Positions 17,244-25,381 of a stretch of DNA of 64,000 bases are shown here, piece after piece. The translations under genes and the position numbers were made by a program. The stretch is from NCBI GenBank assembly GCA_934157035.1, contig CAKPHG010000002.1, positions 248,001-312,000 on the forward strand, written 5' to 3'. The notes beneath the pieces were generated by a model. That model worked only from the letters and a program-made list of their open reading frames with translations. It was not told where the DNA came from and did no database searches. Source of the stretch: an uncultured Clostridia bacterium. Its GTDB lineage: Bacteria > Bacillota > Clostridia > TANB77 > CAG-508. Positions within the stretch are counted from its first letter, which is position 1. Each line of letters opens with the position of its first letter.

Positions 17244-17275
17244 AGGCAACCACGTTTGTGGTTTCTCATTTTCTA
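17244..17275 (-). repeat. Right inverted repeat of the toxin-like locus
   Basis: Partner of 17011-17044. AGGCAACCAC (17244-17253) and TCTCATTTTCTA (17264-17275) are exact reverse complements of the left blocks. It forms the 5' end of the antisense RNA and the likely 3' end of the toxin mRNA. The inner hairpin AACCAC-GTTT-GTGGTT plus T-rich DNA could end the plus transcript. Confidence 0.8.
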
Positions 17276-17280
17276 TATAT

Positions 17281-17309
17281 ATTATAAACAAAATTATTAA
17301 ATATGTCAA
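17281..17309 (-). promoter_or_regulatory. Perfect sigma-A promoter of the antisense RNA
   Basis: On the minus strand TTGACA (17309-17304), 17 bp and TATAAT (17286-17281): both hexamers match consensus. It points away from pcrA and into the toxin-like locus. Confidence 0.85.
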
Positions 17310-17329
17310 TAAGGAATGGAGAAACGAAA

Positions 17330-19660
17330 ATGCAAGAGTTAATAGAAGGATTAAACAATAAACAAAAAGAAGCGGTGTTAGAAACAGAAGGACCATGTTT
17401 GGTAATAGCAGGAGCAGGAAGCGGTAAAACAAAAGTATTAACACACAAAATAGCATACTTAATAGCAAAAAAAAACATAGCACCATGGAATATACTAGCA
17501 ATAACATTTACAAATAAAGCAGCAAACGAAATGAAAGAAAGAATAGAAGGACTAGTTGGAGATGTTGCAAAAGATATATGGATGGGAACATTCCACTCTA
17601 TTTGCGTGCGTATTTTAAGAAAATATATAGACAGAATAGGTTTCAATTCATCATTTCTAATATTTGATACTCAAGATCAAAGAACATTAATAAAAGAATG
17701 TTTAAAAGCATTAAATATAGATGATAAAATGTTTACGGACAGAAGCGTTTTATCAGAAATAAGCAATGCAAAAAATGAAATGTTAGAACCTATGCAATAT
17801 TGCGTTAAATATCAAGCAGACTTTAGAAAAGCAAAAATAGGAGAAATATATACTCTATATCAAAAGCGTTTAAAAGAAAATAATGCCATAGATTTTGACG
17901 ATATAATAAATTATACAATAAAAATATTAACAGAAAATCCTGATGCACTAGAATATTACACAGAAAAATTCAAATATGTATTAGTAGACGAATACCAAGA
18001 TACAAACAAAGCTCAATTTACATTAGTAACAATTTTTGCCTCAAGGTATGGAAACATTACAGTTGTAGGAGATAACGACCAAGGAATTTATAGTTTCCGT
18101 GGAGCAGATATTTCTAACATATTAAACTTTGAAAAAGATTTTCCTGGGACAAAAATAATTAAATTAGAGCAAAATTACCGTTGTACAGGAAATATTTTAA
18201 AAGCAGCAAATTATGTAATAAAAAATAATGAAACAAAATATGAGAAAAAACTATGGACGGAAAATGAAGAAGGAAAGTTACCAGCAATTTATCAAGGCGA
18301 CGACGAATACGACGAAGCAAGGTACATAGTAGAACAAATAAATACATTAAAAAGAGAAGAGTATTTTAAATATTCAGACTTCTCAATTCTATACAGAATG
18401 AACTCACAATCAAGAGCAATAGAAGATATTTTACTAAGAGAAGATATACCATACAAAGTAGTAGGTGGGCTAAAATTCTATGAAAGAAAAGAAATAAAAG
18501 ATTGCATTGCATATTTGCGTTTAATTGCAAATCAATCAGATAACATATCTCTAAAAAGAATTATAAATGAGCCAAAACGTGGAATAGGAAAAACAAGTTT
18601 AGACAACGTTGAAGAAATTAGTTACCAGACAGGAAATTCAATGTATGAGGTAATAAAACATGCAGATGAGTATGGATTAAACAGGGTATTTGTAAATTCA
18701 AGAGAATTCATAGAACTAATAGAAGACTTAAAAAACAAGAAAGACGAAACACAAGTATCAGAGCTAATAAAAATGGTATTAAGCAAAAGTGGATACACAA
18801 AAGCTTTAGAATTAGAAAATACAGTAGAAGCAGAAAGTAGAATTCAAAACTTGGACGAGTTATTAACAGTAGCAATGGAATTTGAGGAAGAATATGCAGA
18901 AAATTCATTAAACGAATTCCTAGAAAGTATCACATTATCTAGTGATGTAGATAACTTACAAGAGACAGACGAAAGTGTTACATTAATGACACTTCATAGT
19001 GCAAAAGGTCTAGAGTTTCCTGTTGTATTTCTAGTTGGAATGGAAGAAGGAATATTCCCAGGTTACAAATCAATAGGAGAACCAAAAGAATTAGAAGAAG
19101 AAAGACGTTTATTCTATGTAGGAATTACAAGAGCAAAACAATATTTATATTTAACATGTGCTAAACACAGAACAATATTCGGCTCAACAAGTTATAATGC
19201 AATATCTCGATTTGTTAAAGAAATTCCAGAAGAGTTACTAGAAGGATATAGTGATATAAATGGTAATAAAGAAGAAAATTTTGAAGATTCAAATTATGGC
19301 TGGGCGTATGGAACAAATTACGCCGGAAAAGTAAAAACATATAAATTTAATGAAACAGATTCAAAAATATACAATGTTGCAGGAAGTGTATCCACACCTA
19401 AAGCACAAAAAGTGGATAACAATTCCGGTTTTGCGTTTAGAACTGCGGAAAGTTTCCTAAATTCTTTAAACAAACCAAAACAAGATGTAGACATTTCAAA
19501 ATATCAAGCAGGAATGAGAGTATACCATAAGAAATTTGGTGAAGGAACTATAAACTCTATAGAACAAGAAGGAGAAGATGCAAAAGTAGACATTAACTTC
19601 GATAAAGTAGGACATAAACGATTAATGGCAAAATATGCTGGTCTAGAGATAATAAGCTAA
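17330..19660 (+). CDS. pcrA: ATP-dependent DNA helicase PcrA/UvrD
   Basis: A 776-residue superfamily 1A helicase. Motif I AGAGSGKT is at 27-34, motif II D-E-Y-Q-D-T at 220-225, motif III GDNDQGIYSFRGAD follows, and motif VI V-G-I-T-R-A-K lies near 600. The C-terminal Tudor-like patch G-M-R-V-Y-H-K-K-F-G-E-G at about 728-739 is typical of PcrA and binds RNA polymerase. It unwinds DNA 3' to 5' in repair and removes RecA. The ATG at 17330 has GGAG eight to eleven bases upstream; an earlier in-frame ATG at 17303 lies inside the divergent antisense promoter. A terminator follows. Confidence 0.94.
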   Translation: MQELIEGLNNKQKEAVLETEGPCLVIAGAGSGKTKVLTHKIAYLIAKKNIAPWNILAITFTNKAANEMKERIEGLVGDVAKDIWMGTFHSICVRILRKYIDRIGFNSSFLIFDTQDQRTLIKECLKALNIDDKMFTDRSVLSEISNAKNEMLEPMQYCVKYQADFRKAKIGEIYTLYQKRLKENNAIDFDDIINYTIKILTENPDALEYYTEKFKYVLVDEYQDTNKAQFTLVTIFASRYGNITVVGDNDQGIYSFRGADISNILNFEKDFPGTKIIKLEQNYRCTGNILKAANYVIKNNETKYEKKLWTENEEGKLPAIYQGDDEYDEARYIVEQINTLKREEYFKYSDFSILYRMNSQSRAIEDILLREDIPYKVVGGLKFYERKEIKDCIAYLRLIANQSDNISLKRIINEPKRGIGKTSLDNVEEISYQTGNSMYEVIKHADEYGLNRVFVNSREFIELIEDLKNKKDETQVSELIKMVLSKSGYTKALELENTVEAESRIQNLDELLTVAMEFEEEYAENSLNEFLESITLSSDVDNLQETDESVTLMTLHSAKGLEFPVVFLVGMEEGIFPGYKSIGEPKELEEERRLFYVGITRAKQYLYLTCAKHRTIFGSTSYNAISRFVKEIPEELLEGYSDINGNKEENFEDSNYGWAYGTNYAGKVKTYKFNETDSKIYNVAGSVSTPKAQKVDNNSGFAFRTAESFLNSLNKPKQDVDISKYQAGMRVYHKKFGEGTINSIEQEGEDAKVDINFDKVGHKRLMAKYAGLEIIS

Positions 19661-19668
19661 ATTATTAA

Positions 19669-19707
19669 AAACACAATTGTTAAAAAATTTAACAGTTCTG
19701 TTTTTTT
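19669..19707 (+). terminator. Terminator of pcrA
   Basis: An inverted repeat built on TTGTTAAA and TTTAACAG, with outer A/T pairs, is followed by seven T. Confidence 0.7.
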
Positions 19708-19781
19708 AATAAAATAAATGTATAAAAATAAAAAAATAAGTAAATAATAAAAATATCTATGAAAAGAAAGGAAGGATAAAA

Positions 19782-19970
19782 ATGGCAAATTTAACCCAAA
19801 TAGAATTGCAGAATTTAAAACATTTAATAGTAGAGAGTGAGACGAATTACAATAAATTAAACACTTACGCTTCACAAGCAGTAGATCCTCAAATAAAGCA
19901 AATGTTTACAAAATCCGCACAAGAAGCATTAAACACAAAACAAAAACTAATGTCATTTTTAAGCAATTAA
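19782..19970 (+). CDS. Small CotF-like spore coat protein
   Basis: A 62-residue helical protein. It shows the pattern of short clostridial Coat_F-type proteins: an L-K-H-L-I-V-E-S-E-T-N-Y helix, a Y-A-S-Q-A-V-D-P-Q-I-K-Q turn and a second helix. Coat_F proteins are found in spore coats. AAAGGAAGG precedes the ATG. The following gene, 49 bp downstream, is a longer relative, and such pairs are common in spore formers. The match is by pattern only, so the coat role is inferred. Confidence 0.6.
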   Translation: MANLTQIELQNLKHLIVESETNYNKLNTYASQAVDPQIKQMFTKSAQEALNTKQKLMSFLSN

Positions 19971-20019
19971 ATATAATAAATTAATTATTGTCCCTATATA
20001 GAGAAGGAGGAAAGTAATA

Positions 20020-20265
20020 ATGGACGAAAAGACAATGGTAAATGATATAATAAATAATGTAAAAGCAGAACTTACAAGATATGAGCAAGTAATAATAGAA
20101 ACTGAAGATATAAACTTAAGACAAACAATGCAATCGTTAAGAAATGGTAAAGAAAGTTTTCAATATGAATTATTTAAAGTAGCAGAATTAAAAGGATACT
20201 ATGAACCTACATCACAAGCAACAAGAACGCAGATAGAAGATATGAAAAAGCAAATAATGCAATAA
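20020..20265 (+). CDS. CotF-like spore coat protein
   Basis: An 81-residue helical protein with features of the Coat_F family: an acidic helix (K-A-E-L-T-R-Y-E), the I-E-T-E-D-I-N-L-R-Q-T motif near residues 27-37 and an aromatic G-Y-Y-E-P near 59-63. Family members are structural spore-coat proteins made in the mother cell. GAAGGAGGAAAG precedes the ATG. It pairs with the shorter relative just upstream and is followed by a terminator. Confidence 0.72.
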   Translation: MDEKTMVNDIINNVKAELTRYEQVIIETEDINLRQTMQSLRNGKESFQYELFKVAELKGYYEPTSQATRTQIEDMKKQIMQ

Positions 20266-20268
20266 TAC

Positions 20269-20296
20269 AAAGGCTGTATAAAAATACAGTCTTTTA
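20269..20296 (+). terminator. Terminator of the CotF-like pair
   Basis: AAAGGCTGTAT (20269-20279) pairs with ATACAGTCTTT (20284-20294) through one G-T pair; further T follows. Confidence 0.8.
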
Positions 20297-20386
20297 ATTA
20301 AAGAAGAAAAACAAAGAAAAAATGATATAAAACGAGTAAAACATACGGAAATAAAAGAAATAAAAGAAAATGAACTTATATAAAAT

Positions 20387-20415
20387 TTGAGTAAAATCTA
20401 AATTTAATGTAAAAT
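20387..20415 (+). promoter_or_regulatory. Candidate promoter of the M23 peptidase gene
   Basis: TTGAGT (20387-20392), 17 bp, TAAAAT (20410-20415), 32 bp before the assigned start. Confidence 0.5.
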
Positions 20416-20447
20416 TACTCTATCAAAATTTGTGAAAAAGATAGGGG

Positions 20448-21434
20448 TTGTTTCAAATTAGTAAAATAAGAAAAGCGATTGTACATATTCGTACATGGAC
20501 TAAATTTACAATATTAATAATACTTTCTGCTTTTTTAATGATAGGAGCAATATCATATATATATAAGCCAATTTATAGTGTAACATTAAATGGTAAATTT
20601 ATAGGATATAGTGAAAATAAAAACAAACTTCAAGAAAGAATAAATGAATACATAGAAAAAGGAAACGGAGAAAATGTAGCTTTTGTACAAATAGATGAAT
20701 TACCACAATACAAACTTTGTTTCTTAAAAAGAAATATTTCAACAAACGATGAAGAAATATATAATAAAGTTATAGAAAAAGGTATAACATATTACAAATA
20801 TTACGCAATAGCGGTTAGTAACGAAGAAAAAAAATATGTATCAACTTTTGAAGAAGCAGAAGATGTAGTAAACAAATTAAAATCTAAAAATAGCAATAAT
20901 AAAGATAAACTTACAATAATAGAAAAATACGAAACAGAATTAAAAGAATTTACAGATGTAGAAAAATGTGTTGCAGACTTATATGTAAAGAAAGTAGTTG
21001 TTCAATCATACGCAGTTGCAGCAACAGGAATGAATACATCTAGTCAAAAAATAAATTTAGGAATATCACTAATAAGACCTGTTTCTGGTACAGTAACATC
21101 AAGATTTGGTTCTAGATGGGGAAGAAGCCATAAAGGAATAGATATAGGCGCACCAAAAGGAACACCAATAAAAGCAGTAGCTTCAGGAACTGTTACAGTA
21201 GCTCAATATGGTTATAGTGGTGGATATGGAAATTATGTTATGATATCACATGGAAATGGAGTTCAAACATTATATGGACATTGTAACAGTTTAAATGTAA
21301 GTGTAGGCGAACAAGTATCACAAGGTCAAGTTATAGCATTTGTAGGAAATACTGGTAATTCATTTGGAAATCACTTACACTTAGAAATAAGAGTAAATGG
21401 TGTAGCACAAAACCCACAAAACTATTTATATTAA
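20448..21434 (+). CDS. Membrane-anchored M23 (LytM-type) metallopeptidase
   Basis: A 328-residue cell-wall enzyme. One membrane segment is at about residues 20-38, an extracytoplasmic alpha/beta region spans 45-195, and an M23 domain spans about 205-328. The zinc ligands are H228 and D232 (H-K-G-I-D) and H311 of H-L-H, so the site looks active. M23 enzymes cut peptide cross-links. The start is unclear: TTG at 20448 touches the AGGGG site with no spacing, while ATT at 20457 would be spaced normally. The gene is monocistronic and converges with mecA. It could be a spore-engulfment (SpoIIQ-like) or a vegetative enzyme. Confidence 0.8.
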   Translation: MFQISKIRKAIVHIRTWTKFTILIILSAFLMIGAISYIYKPIYSVTLNGKFIGYSENKNKLQERINEYIEKGNGENVAFVQIDELPQYKLCFLKRNISTNDEEIYNKVIEKGITYYKYYAIAVSNEEKKYVSTFEEAEDVVNKLKSKNSNNKDKLTIIEKYETELKEFTDVEKCVADLYVKKVVVQSYAVAATGMNTSSQKINLGISLIRPVSGTVTSRFGSRWGRSHKGIDIGAPKGTPIKAVASGTVTVAQYGYSGGYGNYVMISHGNGVQTLYGHCNSLNVSVGEQVSQGQVIAFVGNTGNSFGNHLHLEIRVNGVAQNPQNYLY

Positions 21435-21443
21435 AATATAAAA

Positions 21444-21476
21444 TAAGAGCATAAGGTTATTTTCCTTATGCTCTTA
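21444..21476. terminator. Bidirectional terminator between the M23 gene and mecA
   Basis: A perfect 13-bp stem, TAAGAGCATAAGG with CCTTATGCTCTTA, lies between two convergent genes. Confidence 0.85.
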
Positions 21477-21478
21477 TA

Positions 21479-22105
21479 CTATTTTACAAAATATTTTAAG
21501 GTAGTTTTAAGTGCATTATGTTTTGCAATTAATTTTCCGCATTCTAAAAGTTTAGCACAAACTACTTCAGAACTACTAACAAAAGTGCCAAATTCCGTAA
21601 CAGATAAAAGGACTTTTCTTAAGTCAGGATAAGAAAGATTAATGCCATTTAATAGTAAATAATACAAATTGTTATACTCATATAAAGTAATAGAATTAGC
21701 TAAATTAGAACTACTGAAATTATTATTGTTAAAAAACTCTAAAAAAGAACAGTAAGCTTCAAAATCTGAAAAACAATATAAAACTTTAGTAGCATCATTA
21801 TTTAAACTCTTTCTTTTAATATGTACTTTTTTCTTTTTATTATTTTTTACAGAAGTATTAGGAAGACTTCTGGTTACAGTCAAAACAAAATTACCACCAG
21901 CCATAGCTAAAGCTTCAATACGAATTAAGTAATCTTTAGTTACAAAACCTATTTCCTTTTCAGCCTCTTCTAACATATCAAAAAACAAATCTTGAGATTC
22001 AATAGAATTACTCATAAAAGTATGAAAGTCAATATCTTTTTGTATTAAGTCTTCATTGCTTAAAGTAATTCTAATTTTATTTTCATTTAACTTTTCGAAA
22101 CGCAT
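21479..22105 (-). CDS. mecA: Adaptor protein MecA
   Basis: A 208-residue MecA-family adaptor that delivers substrates to the ClpC-ClpP protease. The N-terminal substrate-binding region begins MRFEKLNENKIRITLSNEDL, and the acidic segment FFDMLEEAEKEIGF is near residue 42. A basic linker (about 84-97) leads to the C-terminal ClpC-binding domain, which carries the FSDFEAYCSF pattern. TAGGAGG precedes the ATG. It is a single gene on the minus strand, in convergent arrangement with the peptidase gene. Length is normal. Confidence 0.88.
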   Translation of the reverse strand: MRFEKLNENKIRITLSNEDLIQKDIDFHTFMSNSIESQDLFFDMLEEAEKEIGFVTKDYLIRIEALAMAGGNFVLTVTRSLPNTSVKNNKKKKVHIKRKSLNNDATKVLYCFSDFEAYCSFLEFFNNNNFSSSNLANSITLYEYNNLYYLLLNGINLSYPDLRKVLLSVTEFGTFVSSSEVVCAKLLECGKLIAKHNALKTTLKYFVK

Positions 22106-22292
22106 GTAATATCCTCCTAAATATTTATAATTTAATTATAACATCACTATATACAAAATAGAACAAGTAATATTTGGTAACTAATATATGATATGAAAAG
22201 ATATAAAAAAAGGTACTTTAAAAGCTATAATAAAAAAATAAAAAATAAAGCAAAAAAAGATATAAAAAATCTTATTTTTTAGCCATCTTACC

Positions 22293-22321
22293 TTGAAAAA
22301 AAAACAAAATAAAGATATAAT
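22293..22321 (+). promoter_or_regulatory. Sigma-A promoter of the DUF4321-radC unit
   Basis: TTGAAA (22293-22298), 17 bp, TATAAT (22316-22321), 41 bp before the ATG. Confidence 0.75.
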
Positions 22322-22362
22322 AAAAACGATAAAAAAACGAAAGATAGAAAGGGTGTAAAAAA

Positions 22363-22620
22363 ATGGCTACAAGAGAAAAAAATGTATGGATATTATTATT
22401 ATTTATATTATCAGGATTAGTAATAGGAGGGTTATTAGGAGAGTTAGCGGGAAAAATAGATTTCTTATGGTGGCTTTCTTATGGACAAAGCTTTGGTCTA
22501 TCATCACCAATTCAATTAGATTTAAACATATTACAAATATCATTTGGATTAATGTTTAAAATAAATGTTGCTAGTATAATAGGACTAATAATAGCAGTAT
22601 TAATATATCGTAAAGTGTAA
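22363..22620 (+). CDS. DUF4321-type small membrane protein
   Basis: An 85-residue protein with two membrane segments (about 8-30 and 62-82) around a loop with the W-W-L-S-Y-G motif. Length, topology and position just before radC and mreB fit the DUF4321 family, which is common in Clostridia. Its function is unknown; the setting suggests a tie to envelope growth. AAAGGGTG precedes the ATG. radC follows 39 bp downstream in the same unit. Confidence 0.75.
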   Translation: MATREKNVWILLLFILSGLVIGGLLGELAGKIDFLWWLSYGQSFGLSSPIQLDLNILQISFGLMFKINVASIIGLIIAVLIYRKV

Positions 22621-22659
22621 TAATTTAAATATATACGGGGCTTAAGGAAAGGAATAATA

Positions 22660-23340
22660 TTGATAACAATAAAAAAATTACCAAATTCGGAAAGACCGTA
22701 CGAAAAATTAGAAATGTTTGGAGAAAAAACATTATCAAATTCAGAATTATTGGCAATAATATTAAAAACCGGAACAAAAGAGCAAACAGCAGTAAGTCTA
22801 GCACAAAATGTACTTTCACTAAGCCAAGAAAAAAATATAAGAGGCTTACAAGAAATTTCCTTGCAAGAATTAAAAAGAATAAAGGGAATTGGAAGAGTAA
22901 AGGCAATACAAATAAAAGCAATTTGTGAAATTGCAAAAAGAATGGCAATGCCACTTAACCTAAACACAGTCATAAAAAGACCTGAAGATGTGGCAAATTT
23001 ACTTACAGAAGAAATAAGATATGAAAAGCGAGAAATAGTAAAACTTTTAATATTAAATACAAAAAATGTGGTACAAAAAATAGTAAATCTAAGTATAGGA
23101 AAAAATAATTCAGCACAAGTAGATATAAAACAGATACTAGAAGAAGTACTGAAAACAGGAATGACAAAGTTTATTTTGGTACATAATCATCCTAGTGGAG
23201 ATGTAACACCAAGTATGCAAGATTTGCAGGTAACTAAAAATATTCAAGAGGCCACGCAATTAGTAGGATTAGAACTAGTAGACCATATAGTATTAGGAGA
23301 AAAAAGTTATTATAGTATTCTTACAAAAAACGGAAGATAA
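22660..23340 (+). CDS. radC: RadC-family JAB-domain protein
   Basis: A 226-residue RadC protein. A helix-hairpin-helix lies at about 69-90 (K-R-I-K-G-I-G-R-V-K-A). The C-terminal JAMM metalloprotease-like domain has V-H-N-H-P-S-G-D near residues 168-175, with a distal Asp. The biological role of RadC is unsettled despite its DNA-repair name. The TTG start follows AAGGAAAGG. Its place before mreBCD is the usual order in Firmicutes. Confidence 0.9.
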   Translation: MITIKKLPNSERPYEKLEMFGEKTLSNSELLAIILKTGTKEQTAVSLAQNVLSLSQEKNIRGLQEISLQELKRIKGIGRVKAIQIKAICEIAKRMAMPLNLNTVIKRPEDVANLLTEEIRYEKREIVKLLILNTKNVVQKIVNLSIGKNNSAQVDIKQILEEVLKTGMTKFILVHNHPSGDVTPSMQDLQVTKNIQEATQLVGLELVDHIVLGEKSYYSILTKNGR

Positions 23341-23356
23341 ATGGAAATTTTATAGG

Positions 23357-23443
23357 CGAGGCTTAAGGTTTCCAAAGATGTGGACAATCATAATAAATTA
23401 AACGGTTTTCTACATAGTTGGAAATTTATGCCTCGTTTTTTAA
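23357..23443 (+). terminator. Large hairpin after radC
   Basis: CGAGGCTTAAGGTTTCCA on the left can pair, with bulges, with TGGAAATTTATGCCTCG on the right; T6 follows. The 50-nt interior may form a further stem. It probably ends the radC transcript, with possible read-through to mreB. Confidence 0.6.
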
Positions 23444-23498
23444 ATTTATAAAAATATTAAATTAATAAAAACTTAATTTATAAAAAAGGAGTAAGAAG

Positions 23499-24536
23499 AT
23501 GAAATTATTCGCAATAAAAAGTAAAGATATAGGTATAGACCTAGGAACAGCTAATACATTAGTAACGCTAAGAGGAAAAGGAATTGTACTAAAAGAACCA
23601 TCAGTAGTAGCTATAAACAAAAAAACGGGAGAAATTTTGGCAACAGGAAATGATGCAAAAGAAATGCTAGGAAGAACTCCAAGTGAAATAAATGCAATAA
23701 GACCATTAAAAGATGGAGTTATTGCTGATTTTACAGCCACACAACTAATGCTAAAAAATCTAATATCAAAAGTATGCCAAAGATATAATGTTATAAGACC
23801 AAGAGTTGTAGTTGGAGTTCCATCTGGAATTACAGAAGTAGAAGAAAGAGCAGTAGAAGAATCTGTACTTCAAGCAGGAGCAAAAGAAGTATACTTAATA
23901 GAAGAACCAATGGCGGCAGCAATAGGAGCAAATTTAGATGTAGCAGAACCAACAGGAAATATAATAGTAGACATAGGAGGAGGAACAACAGAAGTAGCTG
24001 TTATTTCATTGGGAGGTATAGTCGTAAGTAGTTCATTAAGAATAGCAGGAGATGAACTAGATGAAGATATAGTAAACTATGTAAGAAAAGAAATGAACCT
24101 AGCAATAGGAGAAACAACAGCAGAACAAATAAAAATACAAATAGGTTGTGCATCACCTTTAATGACAGATATGTCTATGGAAGTTAAAGGAAGAGATTTA
24201 GAAACAGGACTACCAAAAACAATAAGAATAACGTCAACACAAGTGTTAGATGCAATGAAAGAATCACTAACAAAAATAATAGAAAGCGTAAAACAAACAC
24301 TAGAAAAAACACCACCAGAACTAGCTTCAGACATAATGGAAAAAGGAATAGTTTTAGCAGGTGGAGGAGCATTAATACAAAACTTAGATAAAGTATTAAG
24401 CCAAAGAACAGGAATGCCTGTATATGTTGCAGAAGATCCACTAGACTGCGTTGTAAAAGGAACAGAAAAAACAATAGAAGATTTAGAAAAATTAAAATCA
24501 GTGTTAATAAATTCAAGGAGAAGAAGACAAAATTAA
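23499..24536 (+). CDS. mreB: Rod-shape actin homologue MreB
   Basis: A 345-residue actin-fold ATPase that polymerises on the inner membrane and guides the elongation machinery. Phosphate 1 motif G-I-D-L-G-T-A-N-T is at about 13-21, phosphate 2 DIGGGTTEVAVISLGG near 159, and the adenosine motif G-I-V-L-A-G-G-G-A-L near 284. AAAGGAG precedes the ATG. mreC, mreD and PBP2 follow with short gaps, so the whole set is one morphogenesis operon. Length and motifs are complete. Confidence 0.96.
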   Translation: MKLFAIKSKDIGIDLGTANTLVTLRGKGIVLKEPSVVAINKKTGEILATGNDAKEMLGRTPSEINAIRPLKDGVIADFTATQLMLKNLISKVCQRYNVIRPRVVVGVPSGITEVEERAVEESVLQAGAKEVYLIEEPMAAAIGANLDVAEPTGNIIVDIGGGTTEVAVISLGGIVVSSSLRIAGDELDEDIVNYVRKEMNLAIGETTAEQIKIQIGCASPLMTDMSMEVKGRDLETGLPKTIRITSTQVLDAMKESLTKIIESVKQTLEKTPPELASDIMEKGIVLAGGGALIQNLDKVLSQRTGMPVYVAEDPLDCVVKGTEKTIEDLEKLKSVLINSRRRRQN

Positions 24537-24552
24537 TTAGGAGGAAATAAAA

Positions 24553-25365
24553 GTGCGTAAAAACAGAAAAACAAGCATAATAGGAATAATAATAACAGTA
24601 ATAATACTAATTTTAATAGTTATTATTTCAAACATAAAAGTTAATAATGTAAAACACATAGAGACTGGACTAGGAATGCTTGTAATGCCAATTCAAAATG
24701 GGCTAACTTACCTAAAAAATTGGATTAGTGGAAATAGCACTTTTTCAACAGATATAAATAACTTAAAAGACGAAAATAAACAACTAAAAGAAGAAAATAG
24801 CAAATTAAAACAATCATTAAGAGAATTAGAAATAATAAAGTCTGAAAATGAAAGCTTAAAAGAATACGTAAATTTAAAGGATAAATATACAAATTATGAA
24901 ACAATACCAGGCTATGTAATAAACAAAGATATAAGTAATTATACAGATACAATAATAATAAACTTAGGCTCAAAAGACGGCGTAGAAGTAAATATGCCAG
25001 TAATAGCAGATCAAGGCTTAGTAGGACATATAATTTCAGTTACAGAAACAACAGCAAAAGTACAAACAATAATAGACACAGCAAGTACAATAAGCTGTAC
25101 ACTTACAACATCAAAAGACACATTAATAGCAAGAGGAACATTAGAAAAAGATTCAACACTAAAAGCCACATATATACCAACAGAAGCAACAATACTAGAA
25201 GCAGACAAAGTAGAAACATCTGGTTTAGGTGGAATATATCCTAAAGGAATAAATGTAGGAACAATAAAAAAAGTAGTTAATACAAAAAATATAACAGATC
25301 GTTATGCAATAATAGAGACAGCAGTAGATTTTTCAAAATTACAAACAGTTTTAGTAATAAAATAG
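24553..25365 (+). CDS. mreC: Rod-shape-determining protein MreC
   Basis: A 270-residue bitopic membrane protein that links MreB to the peptidoglycan enzymes. It has a basic N-terminus, a membrane helix at about 8-28, a coiled coil at about 65-105 and a C-terminal beta-rich MreC domain (P-V-I-A-D-Q-G-L-V-G-H-I, later T-S-G-L-G-G-I-Y-P-K-G). The GTG start follows AGGAGG. It lies 16 bp after mreB. Confidence 0.93.
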   Translation: MRKNRKTSIIGIIITVIILILIVIISNIKVNNVKHIETGLGMLVMPIQNGLTYLKNWISGNSTFSTDINNLKDENKQLKEENSKLKQSLRELEIIKSENESLKEYVNLKDKYTNYETIPGYVINKDISNYTDTIIINLGSKDGVEVNMPVIADQGLVGHIISVTETTAKVQTIIDTASTISCTLTTSKDTLIARGTLEKDSTLKATYIPTEATILEADKVETSGLGGIYPKGINVGTIKKVVNTKNITDRYAIIETAVDFSKLQTVLVIK

Positions 25366-25381
25366 AAGAAAGGAAGGAAAA

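Larger units (their letters stand above)
17190..17275 (-). ncRNA. Putative antisense antitoxin RNA
   Basis: A consensus minus-strand promoter (17309-17281) and a U-tract terminator (ending near 17190) define a transcript of about 85 nt with no ORF. It is complementary to the 3' untranslated region of the toxin-like mRNA, directly after its stop codon. Its 5' end can form the hairpin AACCAC-AAAC-GTGGTT. This matches the 3'-overlap plan of RatA and SR4. No expression evidence is available. Confidence 0.65.

Noticed and set aside
22635..23380. Shared string GGCTTAAGG before and after radC as a repeat
   Set aside because: The shared part is short and the surroundings differ; chance or part of the terminator stem is sufficient.
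23341..23498. Riboswitch before mreB
   Set aside because: The structure after radC has a terminator-like end, but none of the conserved cores of known riboswitches is visible.
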